A DNA stretch of 64,000 nucleotides from Nemertoderma westbladi (GCA_032718475.1 JAUCBJ010008532.1:1-64000), one strand, 5' to 3'; counted from the first letter of the stretch, positions 1-11,842 are shown. The notes: generated from the letters alone by a model not told the origin. Translations and numbers: made by a program.

Positions 1-740
1 AAATCTAACTATCGATCAATCTAATCAATCAACTTAACTATTAATCATATTGTTTGTACTGTTATTTACTGTCAGTTATTAATTGTACCTATTTGTTGAT
101 GGAAATATTGCTCTTTGGATAATACGGATAAATCACCCAAATTTCCCAATTTTCTTGATACACTACAGGTTAGAGAGACCGGCTATACATAACAATTGCG
201 ATTTATATTAATGTGGTGTGTATTGAATCCAATGTTATTTAGCAGACCCTACGTGAGTCAATTGCTGCTCTCTTTATGTGTGATCAAATATACTGACGGT
301 CGGCAGAATAGTGTGTATGATTGTGATTGGTAACAAAGTATTTCCTAAAGAATACGCTTTATACTTTAATCATAAGCAGTATCGTTGCGTTTTAGTATAA
401 GTCTTAGTTCTGTTTAAATAGATAAAGCGCCACGTCCTAAAGGAACTGTTAATATTTCCCGAAAGCCAATAATATCTGTCAGAAATTAATTATTAACGAT
501 CTATCGAATAATACAGTAAGTTTACACTGCAACCTTACACTGCAATAATACAATTTAAGCATCCGAATTCAGTCTCCCGGGTGTAGATCCATCGGGTGAA
601 TGATCGCGCATGGGCTGACTTCGGCTAGTGTTTTGCGTATTAGCATAAAATATTGTCGTATGCTAAAGTGGTTTTAATTAACTAAAAGACATATAAATTT
701 TGGCAGGTTAAACTGCTAAAGGTCTTCAAAAGCGCGAACA
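1..740 (+). repeat. BEL/Pao LTR copy 1 (left end outside window)
   Basis: This is the 3' 740 bp of a repeat that recurs at 12411-13262, 24336-25176 and 33837-34667, ending in GCGCGAACA in every copy. It is closest by eye to the copy at 24336: both read TTTAGCAGACCCTACGTGAG, while the copy at 12411 reads TTTAACAGACACTACATGAG. It is followed by about 136 bp (741-876) not present beside the other LTRs, then by the duplicated host segment. Whether it is a solo LTR or the end of a full element cannot be seen. Confidence 0.85.
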
Positions 741-1451
741 AGGCCGCTGGCCTAGTGTTTCTTTGAGCAAACAGTGGCGGAATACATATCTTATTCATTC
801 ACCCAAATGCTTTCTTTCATTAGTCTGTGATACAGATAAGTAAATACATTGAACGTATGCTAAGGGGAGATTACTTGTTCCGGATACCAAAATAGATAAC
901 GCAATAATTTATGCGTCGTCCACGGATATATATATGCGCGTGAGTTGACCCTTGCTTGGGGTGCTGATGGGATCAAAGAGTGGAGGTGATGATGACACCT
1001 TCGCAGATAAACTCTGTTGCATAAACTTAGGAATATATAATCACTGATTAAGTTTCTAAATTGATTTAAGGCTGTTTTGATAAAAGGGAATTAGGCAGCA
1101 TCATTCCGTTTAATTTGAGATTTTGAATCATATTATTTGTAATTTCCAAATGCTTGATTCAGTGCTTACACGCTAATACATTCTACTGAGACCAGACTAC
1201 TACTATATTGCTGACAGTTAAAGCCACAGCAAAATTTTTGTTTATTAATAAATGGCCCCAGAAATTTTGGCGATCTTTGACATCTCAAAGAAATTCAGAC
1301 GTTGTTACAACCTTGCAATGCATGGCTTCCTAATGAAATATAAAAATTATAGCGGCTAATGTGTGAAGTACAAAAAGACACACTTTAAAACGTTTATAAA
1401 AAATTTAAAAGCAAAATCTAAAATTCAGGCTCTGTCTGGTCATCTACAGTC

Positions 1452-1713
1452 GAGACAGGGGGGGGGGGGGGGGGGACTCGACGCAAAACCCGCCGTGGCA
1501 AATTAATATCCCACCTCAATGTTAAATTACCAATTTAGGGAAAGGAGCAGGTTACAGTGGCACGTTATTTTAACCAAAACAATAAACTAAACACAATAGA
1601 ACAGGTTATAGTTATTTACAGTTGTATCTTTGAGAGTAATCAACTGTTAGTTGCGTCCAATTTCCCATGGAGAGGGTTGAATTTTTATTGCGTCCAGTTT
1701 CCCCCCATATCTG
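1452..1713. mobile_element. Short hAT-like non-autonomous element, family G5
   Basis: A 262-bp element starts GAGACAGGGG and ends CCCCCCATATCTG; subterminal GGAAACTGGACGCAA has its inverted counterpart TTGCGTCCAGTTTCC at the right end, though in this copy the left one is blurred by the poly-G run. It is flanked by a perfect 8-bp direct repeat CTACAGTC (1444-1451 and 1714-1721), the target duplication length of hAT transposons. Related copies lie at 8213, 11195, 15872 and 22707. No coding capacity. Confidence 0.75.
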
Positions 1714-2055
1714 CTACAGTCAGTTGAATTAATTTTCCTTAAAATTTCAAACGATACTATTGTGTAATTAATGGTTTACCGGTACCAAATTTGATGAGGA
1801 ATAGTCTATAGGTAGTTGACGAAAATGCAAGACAGACAACAATTCTAGGCAGCATCGCGGGGCAAAACTTTAGAGTTTCACTGCTATTAAACTATACCAT
1901 ATTGTCAGGCTTACAGTTACACCTAATATATATAATAACATTAACTATTATTATAATTTTGGAACTGCTTGCACGACTATTGTGTATTGTCTTAAACAGG
2001 CGTTTGGCGTTCCGTACATTATTAAACACTAACCAGTAGTTAGTAAGAAATTTGA

Positions 2056-3624
2056 ATGGCATTTTCGTATAGATTTCTGATAATCGTTCTGCTATATGTA
2101 GCGGAGATTGAGCAGTCTGTTGGATTCCCTCCAGAAGGGCCCCCACAACTTCCTGTACCTCCTCACTGGCACAATGCTCCTTCTTCTTTGGATGACTACC
2201 CAGTAGTTAATGACAGCTATATGGTTGACCCATGGAATTACCAACAACGACTTGGGTTGTACAAAATACTTCTAGAAGTAACTAAACCGCTTCTCAAAGA
2301 ATTTGGTTATAACAACACGGGAAACATTCTATGGGGCTTGCCTTTACAGTTTGGCTGGCAGTATCGCACAGGTAGATTGGAAGAACCTTCTAGAATACGA
2401 TTTGACGATGGACCTAGAGATATTAGTAGTAACAGTTGGTGGGGTTGTATGAATTACTACTTGTCTGTCATTCCGTTCTTTGGGGCGGTGAGAGCTAACT
2501 ATTTCGGGAACGTAACGGTAGTCATGGAACCACCAACCCTTCACAGTGCCTTGTTTTGTATGACGGTTGAAAGCTGCAGTAACCAGAGAACTTGGGCTGC
2601 CTTATCTAGATGGACGGATTTCTTTCTCAAGATTCGAAGCAATCCTCTAACTAATAAAGGTTAACGTAATTTATACATAACTTAATTTATATTATAACTA
2701 CTGTATAATAATATAATAATTTCAATTACCACTAACTACGGAACTGCAATATTTAATGATAATATCAAAACTTAAAGATTGCAGCAGAGGTTGATTAATC
2801 TGTCTTCTAAGCGTATCCAATCTTAATTTTGTTTTCTTCAAGTTTCCATGGACATGGAGAAGTTGGACACTTATTTGGGTTACATGTGGGCTGGACATGT
2901 GGCTTCCAGCCGAGCGGCCGAGCCGTTGTTTCCCAAACTTCTCAAACTAATTCCGGAACAGGAAGCCAACTTTGGCGTTGGTTGGGATAACATAGTTTAC
3001 TTTATCGCGGCGGCGCGAATTTGGACCTCAGAAAATGTAACTAATAATGCGCAGGTAATTCTCAATAGATACACCCGACTATGACTATCCTGGGCAAGCA
3101 TATGGGAGGGGGGGGGGGGGGGGCATGAAATTGAAAAAAATGGTGACACAAAACAAGAACCGCGACCTATTATTATTTCAATTCAGTAATTGCGTTTTAC
3201 GAAATTACCTTTATATCAATAATTAATATGGAGATTTTCATATTTTAGGAACTTTATTTACCCCCGCGAATGCTGCGAAATGGAGATAAACTACCGAACA
3301 TCCCAGATTTTACGAAAACAGAAAACATAGCCACAGCTGCGATAGAACTTGTTGATAAAATGAATAAGTTTTCAGGTAATACTCTATTTGTATCAAAATT
3401 ATAAAACAAAATATTAGAAATTACAAATGTCATATTTAAATAATATTGGTAATATCGTCCAATTTTCATTTCCAAGACAACTAGAACCTTAATGAATATG
3501 TTTATCAAGTATTCGTAAACTGATTCATACTGCTTCCTTAGTCGAGGACGGCGACAGTTCCAGAATTTCGTTTTATATTCGTTTGTTTTCAATTATTAAT
3601 AATTAACTTACAGGGTATTTATGA
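2056..3624 (+). CDS. LEG1: LEG1 homolog, copy 1 (4 exons, complete)
   Basis: Secreted LEG1-family (DUF781) protein. Vertebrate LEG1 is a secreted glycoprotein linked to liver development or saliva; the molecular function is unclear. Exons inferred from frame and GT/AG sites: 2056-2659, 2843-3054, 3249-3375, 3614-3624, with intron phases 1, 0 and 1. The product is 317 aa, close to the usual vertebrate length of about 330. Residues 1-23 form a signal peptide. The family core is residues 90-108 (starting NILWGLPLQFGW), followed by SWW (127-129) and WAGH in exon 2; exon 3 carries the PPR and DFT motifs. The last exon adds only three residues (GYL) before TGA. N-glycosylation sequons are visible at N53, N86 and N152. 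The ATG is chosen because it opens the signal peptide directly. The family assignment is strong; the short last exon is less certain. Confidence 0.92.
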
Positions 3625-3639
3625 TTATTATTATTTTTG

Positions 3640-3725
3640 GAGGTCGCCAGAGAAACACGGTAGGATCGAACTGCCGACCTCCACTTTGCATGTCTGACGC
3701 TCTGCCTATGTGACCCTGGAATTAC
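3640..3725 (-). repeat. tRNA-derived SINE-like fragment
   Basis: On the minus strand this reads as an A-box-like TAGGCAGAGCGTC followed at tRNA spacing by a B-box GCAGTTCGATCC. The anticodon stem does not pair well, so a functional tRNA is unlikely and a tRNA-derived SINE head is more probable. It lies just downstream of LEG1 and is duplicated near 18068-18153. Confidence 0.4.
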
Positions 3726-5100
3726 TGTACAACCGGATATGTTCAATGTCAGCTACTGTATTTACGTTCTTATCTCATTCCAACAGTATAATTATTAATC
3801 ACATGCCGCCACTTTTCTTAACTTTAGCTATATCTGTACTGTCAATCATAGTATGATTGATACATCGCCCAAGTTCTTTAAGAGTCCTGGCGGTAACAGT
3901 AATGTAGTTTAAATTGTATTAATAGATTCTATTTTGCACCGGTAGATGGCGGTTTACTTTCGATTTGGAAAGATTTGATGTGCTCATGGCAGAGCAGAGA
4001 GGTTGGATTCAAATTGATGAATGATCTCTTTGGGAACAACAAAGAAGTTCTAAAGGATCTCGTATTGTTGGCTGGAACAATAATCAAAACATGTCTCATA
4101 TGATCTGAAGATATTAGTGAAATGGCGGTGGGTGTGGGGATGGGATTATATATCTCGATCAGCCAAAGTATTATCGAACGGGTTAATAATAATAATAATA
4201 TTTATTTATAACGCGCAACACAACAGATCCAAATTGACATTGGCTTTAAAATTGTATAAGTCGCATCACAAATAAAGATTCACCGATAAAAAATAATGAA
4301 GGTCTTGAGGATTAAACGAGTTTTGTTTGTATTCAGTATATTATACTGTACATTTAAAATGTACATACAGTAATTAGACAGTATTATGATGATTTTCAAT
4401 TAAAAAATTGGAAGAATGTCAAGACCATTGAGTAAAATTTCAAACAATTTGGTTAAAAAATGACGGAAACGTCGTGGTCAAAAACGAGAAATAAAAATTC
4501 CAAGTAGGCCTATAATGCATTTAAATTCCAATCTTCCCGCGCTAAATTTTCGGTCTCTATACTATACATGTATGTCTTTTAATATGTAATAATTATTAAT
4601 AGTAATTTATGTATGTTATTAAGGATGCACATTCTGTAGCTGATCTAGATTTTCGTGGTCGGTGATTTCATGCTTGGCAAACACTAGTCTATCTTTCTGC
4701 TGTCTGTCGGTCGGTCTGATGTCTCTGCCTGTTGGTATGCCTGTCAACATGGTACTGCACTGTACTGTATAATACGAGGTCGCTGATTTAATTTCCGATG
4801 TCAATTTTGATATTTGACAAATTCTAGTCTCTCTATCTTTCATGAAACACATTTTTTCGGAAACATAATGTTAATTTGATTGAAATGAAAACATGCCATA
4901 GTTAAATCTTAAATCGCGATCCAAAACGAAACATGATGAAACGTAATAACTTCATATTCGGATTTGAATTCTGCATTACAATCAAACAAAAAGTTTCTTG
5001 CTGTTTTTGGCCTAAAAAGGTGAACGACCTCAGCCCTTACTCTTAATTATTTTTAATGGCAACCCCCGGTGACGCGCTTTCTCATTTTTTCCATCACGGG
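3726..5100. other. No gene recognised
   Basis: AT-rich DNA with short TAA microsatellites (near 4189-4203). Short ORFs on both strands show no family resemblance. One 55-codon open stretch ending at 4103 is unrecognised; it could be an alternative LEG1 3' exon but has no clear splice support. Confidence 0.5.
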
Positions 5101-5107
5101 TTAACAT

Positions 5108-5530
5108 GATTTAAAAGTTGTCTTCCAAACCAGCTGTAGGCTATCCTCCCTTTTCCCGTATACAAGGATCAGATTCCTGAACACATACGGTCGGGTGTTG
5201 TGTACCATTATAATTATGGAAGCTGCGATGCTTCTTACGTTGGACGCACTGTACGCCACCTGGCTAAACGTGTTGAGGAACACACTGGCTTTCTGTACAA
5301 CTCCGGAAAATTCTCCCGCCGAAAAAATTATTCTATCTTTGAACACTCCTCCACCGCCGATCATCCCACGTTAAAAGAAAATTTCAGCATCTTATCAACA
5401 TCCCGTAACCTGCGCGAACTTCTCATTAAAGATACTTTGTTCATTAGGAAACTTCGCCCCACTTTAAATGACCAAACCACTTCAACTTTCCTTTCCCTAC
5501 TGTACTTCCCTGATACTGTATATCCCCCCC
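5108..5530 (+). pseudogene. Penelope-like element, GIY-YIG endonuclease fragment (copy 1)
   Basis: C-terminal end of a Penelope-like retroelement ORF. From about 5150 the frame encodes KDQIPEHIRSGVVYHY, the linker before the domain, then the GIY-YIG signature as VVY...SCDASYVGRT. The CxxC-type cysteine, the arginine in AKRVEEH, a histidine of FEHSS and the terminal KLRPTLN block follow. A frame change near 5160 separates this from the upstream RT-linker-like stretch (5109-5163). The reverse transcriptase itself is absent. The ORF runs into a poly-C tract at 5525. The other copy (19548) differs by one residue here (Y/S). Confidence 0.8.
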
Positions 5531-5689
5531 CCCCCCCCGCCCCTACCCCACGTACTGCCTTATTCGTGTACCGGTAGGTCCTGACCTTCTTACTGGACTG
5601 TCTTATACTATCCGCTCTGTTGTTCATGTGGTACTGTACACGCCTTCCATATTCAAGATTCCCCGTACTTACAGTAGTTGCAATTTAAG

Positions 5690-6705
5690 CCTCATGCGAA
5701 TTTAGTTCCAATGGAAACGAATTTAGTTCCAATTTTGGCGAATTTAGTTCCAATTTAGGCGAACTTAGTTCCAATAACTGGAGAAAAACAAAAACGAAAT
5801 TAGTTCCAATTGATGCGAATTTAGTTCCAATGGATGCGAACTTAGTTCCAATGGATGCGAATTTAGTTCCAATGGATGCGAACTTAGTTCCAATGGAAAC
5901 GAATTTAGTTCCAAAGGGGCGAGCCACGTAGTTGGCGAATAATCTGTTTAATGACACTATTAAGAGGTTGGTTAAACAATAATTGTAAATAACTAACCCA
6001 AAACGGCCAACCTCCTAACGAAAACAATTTTATCCCAAACAACGCCCAAGCTCATAACCCAAACTACGCCCAACCTCCTAACCCAAACAACGCCCATCCA
6101 CCTAAACCGAAACAACTAGTAAATATTGTATTTGGTGTGGTAAATGGCACAATGTGCATGACTTGAGTATATAATACTACAGACTCAGTCAGTCAGTCTC
6201 AGTACACTCGTGATTAATATATAATTCAAAATGTGTAATTATACATTTAATAATAATTCGTTTTTTATAAATGACGGAATGGTTTTACAATTATTTACAA
6301 TTATTATTGAGCCTGACCCACCCCAAATACTGGCAATACGCAATAGGCTTCGCCTACTACGTGGCTATCCCCACGATTGAAACTTTGAAACTAAGTTCGT
6401 ACCCATTGGAACTAAATTCGCTTCCATTGGAACTAAATTCGCACCCATTGGAAATAAATTCGCTTCCATTGGAACTAAATTCGCTTCCATTGGAACTAAA
6501 TTCGCTTCCATTGGAACTAAATTCGCTTCCATTGGAACTAAATTCGCTTCCATTGGAACTAAGTTCGTTTTGATATTCTGGGATTGGAACTAAGTTCGCC
6601 TCGATTGGAACTAAGTTCGCTTTGTAAAATTTATTTTGGAACTACATTCCTTTCAATTGGAACTAAGTTCGCCTTTGAAAATGTGCGATTGGAACTAAGT
6701 TCGTG
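5690..6705. mobile_element. Foldback element with inverted 21-bp tandem arrays (copy 1)
   Basis: The left arm (5696-5915) is an array of about 10 copies of a 21-bp unit of type GCGAATTTAGTTCCAATGGAT. The right arm (6376-6703) is the reverse complement of the same unit in about 14 copies, some degenerate. The middle (about 460 bp) holds a second, 24-33 bp repeat (AACCCAAACAACGCCCAACC, 6015-6110). Apparent ORFs across the arms are only translations of the repeat. The right array has about three units fewer than in copy 2. No transposase; ends and target duplication not resolved. Confidence 0.8.
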
Positions 6706-8212
6706 CTACCATAGGGCCTATTCAATTACTGTACAACCTTTTTTGCACACTAGCAACACCCGTTATTTGGTAAATTGTTTTTTTGTATTGTTATTGCAAT
6801 CTTCACCAGCCTTATTATTCTATTTTGTATTTAGTGCCGGTACTGTCTTTCACTAATTTTCAGGTATTTGTTTTTGCTTTTACAATGATTATTGTTAAAT
6901 AAACCGAAACGTCAGCTGTTTTTTATAATCTTGATTTCTCAAATCATGAGGTTTAAGTTATTTGCGATTTTTATTGTTTCCTTTTATATAGTATGTTGTC
7001 TCATCCCAATAAACATCACATTATTTACCGTATATTATGAAGAAAAGAGTGCGATAAAAAGAATCTTAGTAAATACAGTAGGCCTACTACTGTATGTGTT
7101 TATAGAAAGAAACAGAAATGAGACTGAAAAACTACACATTTATATTTCATTACATATTCAATTTACCCAATACCCAAGCCGATTAAAATAATATTATAAT
7201 TATATTAATTTTCATTTCGAATTTTATTATAAGATAATTTGTAACTTATTTATTTAAATGAGAAAGTTTAGCGGCGCGAAAATTATAAAAATAAATAATT
7301 ATAATAGGAGTTTAATGTACAATGAACTGTACGCACATATATTATTATTCTAAAACTTTATATCATAAAGTCTTACACTGCTTGACAATCTAAAAACAAG
7401 GGCAACTACTAATACTGTTAAAATATTATAATAAAATTTACGTATAATATCTTTATTAACGTACTTCATGGCGTAGGCCTACTACACAGTAGTTAAATTA
7501 AATGCAAAAGATTTCAGTTTGATTTGATTTTAATTGCCAAAGGTGGTCGGGGGGGGGGGGGGGGGGGGTAGTGTCACAGGGCGTCAAATCGAATTTTGGT
7601 TTATGTTGAGTAGCAACATCACAGTCTGTAATACAGCAATACAGCGCGGTGGTCACTGAATTAACATCATCACTAATCGAAACGAAAGGGGAAAGTATTT
7701 TTATATGTTAAAAGATGAATACCTGATCGGCCTACTGACTTGATACCGGTACTACCGGTACAGGTATACAACTTTGGTGATGATCCTAAACTGTCTGACC
7801 TGAATGTAGTGCGAGTGCAAGATACAGTTTGTGCGAGTAGTGCCTGGAAAGCACCAATATCGAGACGTTTGGGAAATTCCTCAAACAGAAATGTTTTATG
7901 GTAAATGTTTATTTTCGGAAAACGTCAGATCCGAAGTCAGGGAGTAGCAGTTTGTGAGGAAGGAAGCATAATGAAACTGTTTTGAGTTTATGTTAATGTA
8001 CCGGTAGATCAGTAGGCTACTTTAGCATTCATTTAAAGTAGTAAAAGTAAGTAGTGATCAGAATATTTTATTGAAATGTAACTCTACCAGCCTACACAGA
8101 TACCGTAATGAGTGACTACTGTATGAGCAGGAGCTGCCTACTGGAGATGAAAATGTTTCAAGGTTAGTTTTTCAAGAGTTATTTTTGTTTTAATAATTCG
8201 TACTATACTGTC
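6706..8212. other. No gene recognised; poly-G run near 7550
   Basis: AT-rich intergenic sequence with a poly-G tract at about 7550-7568. A short open stretch from about 6946 to 7191 encodes a hydrophobic peptide beginning MRFKLFAIF, but nothing supports it as a gene: it is conserved only because the whole block was duplicated. Confidence 0.5.
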
Positions 8213-8415
8213 GAGACAGGGGAGAAACTGGTTTAAATTATCAATTTAGAAAAAGGAGCAGGTTACTGTGGTTATTCTAACCAAAACAATAAACGAAACT
8301 CAATATAAGAGGTTACAATTTTATACTGTATTTGGGAGTAATCAGCTGTTATTTGCGTCGATTTTCCCCTGGAAAGAGATTAATTTTTATTGCGTCGAAA
8401 GTCCGCCCTTATCTG
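8213..8415. mobile_element. Short hAT-like element, family G5 (degenerate)
   Basis: Shares the GAGACAGGGG start, the internal AAGGAGCAGGTTAC block, the ACCAAAACAATAAAC block and the TTATCTG end with the element at 1452. Flanking octamers ATACTGTC and ACTTTGTC match at six of eight positions, fitting an aged 8-bp target duplication. Confidence 0.6.
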
Positions 8416-8957
8416 ACTTTGTCACAGTAAACCACTAAAGAAAGGTCAAAAAAGATATTGTTGCTACTGTAATCTTATTGCTATATTTAGTAAATTGTAA
8501 ATAAATATTACACTATTGTACAAATAGTTATTATAGAATTACAGTACATAGATAAGATGACGATTCTGCATAAAGGCTGAGAGTCAATAGTTATACTGAA
8601 AGATGCAAACAACAACAAAATATTAATAAATCAGTCAATGTCAGTAAGTTCGTATGAAAGAAAGGCATCAACTCTCTCCATTATAATAAATTATAAAAAG
8701 GTTAATTTCTAGTTTAAACAATGACAATGTTTGCAAAATAAACGTCGTAAAAAACAACCCGATATAACAATACAGTATACTGTATATCGCGTCCCAAAGT
8801 GGCGAGCTTAAATAGCCGCGAATATAGCTAAACCTCGGAAAAACAGTGCGAACTTTATTGCCACTGGAGCACACCGGGTAAAATATAAAAGATATTTTCG
8901 TATTTACATTAAGTTTCGCCCAAATTCTATCGGCGTAATCGAATCAATAGAGTCCCG

Positions 8958-10294
8958 TTATATACATTTGTGTTCTTTCTGCGTCCGCGTGCAGGTCTGA
9001 CATTCAACCTCGCAACACCACTTGAAAACGCATTTGCACCGTTCTTGTACTGTGACTGTGTGTTCTGTATGGCCCCTACCGCAGCACAAATGATCGCAGG
9101 CGTCATTCTGTGAAACTGCAGTTCCTGTGCCGTTGCAAGTTCTTCCAACAGTTCCCAGGTAAGTTTTCTATAGTGATAAAATAAAGTTAGGAGCGTGTAG
9201 TTAGGAATAATAATAATAATTTTTTGCATAAATAATAGTCCTAGAAGTTGATTCTGAAAAACAATTGTTCTGTAAAAAAAACTTTCCTTTCTTAAAAAAA
9301 CTTTTCTGTATCATTTTTACAAATTTTTTGGTAAACTTTAATACACCTAAAAAGTAAAAAAAAGTGTCCCAATTCAAAAAGTAAAAGACGAATGAAGCAA
9401 GAAACAGATGACATTACCTCACGATCTATCTGTCTGTAGGCAGTTACCGGTACTGCAAAAGCCATATGGTCTGGCTTAATGGGTACCTGGGCTTCTGGTA
9501 GTGAAGTAAAATGGAGGATTAGATCGTGATGAGTGTGCCAACGATTCGAGTAAGACTGCTCCAAGCAAGCTAGGTAAAGCCATCAATTGTTTTCATACGA
9601 ATAAATTTTATTTAATGTTAAATATTTTGGTTAAAATTACCTTTTTGTCACGATCGCAGAAATCGGAACTGCTATCGAAGTAAACGAGTCCTTGTCTGGA
9701 GGGAGGTGAATCGAAGTTGCTAATCGGCTGTAGTTGGACGTGCCGAGGACGAAGGGTACCGGTAGACGCAGCTGTGTTACCCATTCTCACATGGGAAGCT
9801 GACTGGAACTGCAAGTAGAAAATCAAAATTACAAAATCAAATGTTTAAATTAAAACAAGATTTACAAGAAAACTGTTTTCATATTTCATCATTCATACAG
9901 TATGAAGTAAACTTAGATGGAAATATGATTACAACAATGAAATGCAAGCGGTCGACCAATGATAGCCCGATAGAATGATGGTGAGTGAGAGAGAGGCGGC
10001 GGCGGGGCGGGGGGGGGGGGTGTCATTGTTTGGGTTCAAATATCGCGCCTCTTACGCCCCCTGTAACCCTGCCCTGAGGGAGGGTTACAACCCTAACCCA
10101 TGGGATTTTCTTCAATATACAAACCCCCCCCCCCCCCCCCCCCCCCAAGACTCAGAAGCATAATATCTCACCTTTTCCATCAAAACGTCCCCGACTGTTC
10201 GAACTTTCGGCAAGGACATCCAACACGTCTTTACGTTGCAGTTTCCAGAAACTCCGTGGCATTTGCACTCCCGCACCATATTCTTAGTGACCGC
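8958..10294 (-). CDS. Wnt ligand, last three coding exons (copy 1, 5' incomplete)
   Basis: Secreted, lipid-modified Wnt signalling ligand. Exons on the minus strand are 10294-10172 (41 codons), 9808-9641 (56 codons) and 9167-8958 (69 codons plus TAA), all joined in phase 0 at GT/AG sites. The first holds the Wnt signature [10 protein letters not shown] with the serine that Porcupine palmitoylates. The second holds [11 protein letters not shown]. The third holds [19 protein letters not shown] and the cysteine-rich end [12 protein letters not shown]. Shorter ORFs in other frames here are shadows; the open stretch at 9510-9564 lies in the last intron. The 5' exons are not in the next 1.5 kb, which ends in a BEL fragment at 11843, so this copy may be truncated or have a long intron. 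The subfamily cannot be assigned by eye. Confidence 0.93.
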
Positions 10295-11194
10295 CTAGAT
10301 AAAATTATAGAAGACAGTCACTCCAAAGGTAATAATTACTAAACGCTTCTGAAACAATACATTATTACTGTTAAACTGTTAACGAAAATGTTAGTCCTAA
10401 TTTAAGTTGGTTCATTTCACATGAAATGTTTCCACTGAGACCTTTATCCACAAAGTGAGATGTTAAAATTAAACCTAAGCAGTTACTAAAAACTAAGGTA
10501 GTTAGATAAGTTGCTTGAGCTGTATGTTCATAAAATTTAACAGGTGTAACAACCTATAAATTTACAATTTTATCTTGTATAATTTTCCCTGCGGCAGTGT
10601 TCTGGCATCCGATGATTAAAGGCGGTTCTCATGGTGTGGTGTGGTTAACTCCCACACACGATGAGAAATTAAAGCCTTGAAAAGGTTGAAAATGAAGTGT
10701 TTCCCATAAAATCTTGCTGGCGGGTAAATTTAATGATGGTGACATGGGCCGAAAGATATATACACCTCCTCCCCGTACACCACCTAAGTATACAACCCCC
10801 CATAGAGGCGTAAATCTCTACACCCTACACGAATTCTTATGTTATTTCTCTCCCAATCAAACCAGTATGCAATCCAAATATGATACCACACCAACTGGTG
10901 GACACGTTAATTCGTCTCATTTTTTCAATACATTCGATGGGGAGATTTAACGATACAATTTGGGATAAAGTCAGCGGAAGTAATGAAATGGTGGTCCAAA
11001 TGGCCGTCAATCACATATAATGAATGTTGTAATGTTTAAATCCATGTTGTTTATTCAAGTGAAAAATCAGAGATTTTATTTCAAAAGTTAGCATTTATGA
11101 TGGAAAATATCTTAACAAACAAGACCACACAATACAAATACGAATGATTCAGTCAGATCCATCTCCAAACATGTATGGTCCTATATCAATGACC
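10295..11194. other. Wnt upstream intron sequence
   Basis: AT-rich sequence present only in copy 1. I looked on the minus strand for the preceding Wnt exon (the WGGC...F motif region) and did not see it. A poly-C run lies just below at about 10126-10146, between the first two exons seen, and a G-rich (GGC)n/poly-G tract at 9998-10020. Confidence 0.5.
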
Positions 11195-11434
11195 GAGACA
11201 GGGGGGGAAACTGGACGCAAAACCCGCCTTGAAGAATTAATTTCCCGCCTCAATGTTAAATTTTCAATTTAGGGAAAGGAGCAGCTTACAGTGGCACGTT
11301 ATTTTAACCAAAACAATAAACTAAACACAATTGAACAGGTTACAGTTAAATTTTAGAGAGTTATCATCTGTTATTTGCGTCCAATTCCCCTGGAGAGGAA
11401 TGAATTTCTATTGCGACCAGTTCCCCCATATCTG
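11195..11434. mobile_element. Short hAT-like element, family G5
   Basis: A 240-bp copy with GGGGGGGAAACTGGACGCAA at the left and TTGCGACCAGTTCCCCC at the right as terminal inverted repeats. Flanks CAATGACC (11187-11194) and CATTGACC (11435-11442) form an 8-bp duplication with one mismatch. This copy shows the family's inverted repeats best because its G run is short. Confidence 0.75.
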
Positions 11435-11842
11435 CATTGACCCCTCTTAATGATAATGACAGTTGGGGTCTTTTGCACTGGAGAGCAGCAGACAGTGGGA
11501 GTGTGTCTGATGCCCATAACAAGAGGGGGTAGAGAGACCAAGAATAGAGCACCTGCCGTTACATTAATAAGATGACAAGATAACGTAAGGTTAATAAGAG
11601 ACGGAAAGGTTAATAAAGCTGACAACCTAGCATAACAGTAATCCTTGTTAAGGCAATAGCTGTAATGGACACAATGGAACACCACCAGTTGGCCCTCACT
11701 TTATATAAATAAGGGCCACCGTAATACCGCAGCCCCTAACAGTAATTAAAATTCGCCTATTAAGTGGGTTGATAACCTTCTGCCTAACTCTCCATATACT
11801 GTATAATAACATCATAGCCAGTAAATAAATTCAATCATATTG

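Larger units (their letters stand above)
877..9845 (+). repeat. Segmental duplication, copy 1 (about 9.0 kb)
   Basis: This block is nearly identical, in direct orientation, to 15321-24339. It starts at GTTCCGGATACCAAAATAG and diverges after AAAATCAAATGTT, where copy 2 runs into a BEL LTR. Both copies contain LEG1, a Penelope-like fragment, a 21-bp-repeat foldback element, poly-G runs, two short hAT-like elements and Wnt 3' exons. Length differences are mostly in homopolymers and tandem arrays. It could be a real tandem duplication or two haplotypes assembled in series; the sequence alone does not decide. Confidence 0.93.

Noticed and set aside
3936..4103. Possible extra LEG1 exon (ends LAGTIIKTCLI)
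   Set aside because: LEG1 already ends at the expected length at 3624, and no clear acceptor with matching phase is seen.
4619..4852. 77-codon minus-strand ORF starting MCFMKDRETR
   Set aside because: No motif, no splice context; probably chance.
5685..6573. ORFs of 60-170 codons built of repeated ELNSLPL or MEANLVP units
   Set aside because: Translations of the 21-bp tandem array (a multiple of three); both strands are open, so no coding claim.
6892..7191. Hydrophobic ORF MRFKLFAIF... repeated at 21386
   Set aside because: Low-complexity AT-rich translation; conserved only through the recent duplication.
8927..9229. 100-codon minus-strand ORF over the last Wnt exon
   Set aside because: The Wnt frame, one base off, has the diagnostic CCGRG and FKWCC motifs and exact splice sites; this frame is a shadow.
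9292..9564. Open stretch on the minus strand between the last two Wnt exons
   Set aside because: Flanked by AG and GT and at first looked like an exon, but the two neighbouring exons join in phase 0 into uninterrupted Wnt sequence without it, and it has no Wnt motif and a non-ATG start.
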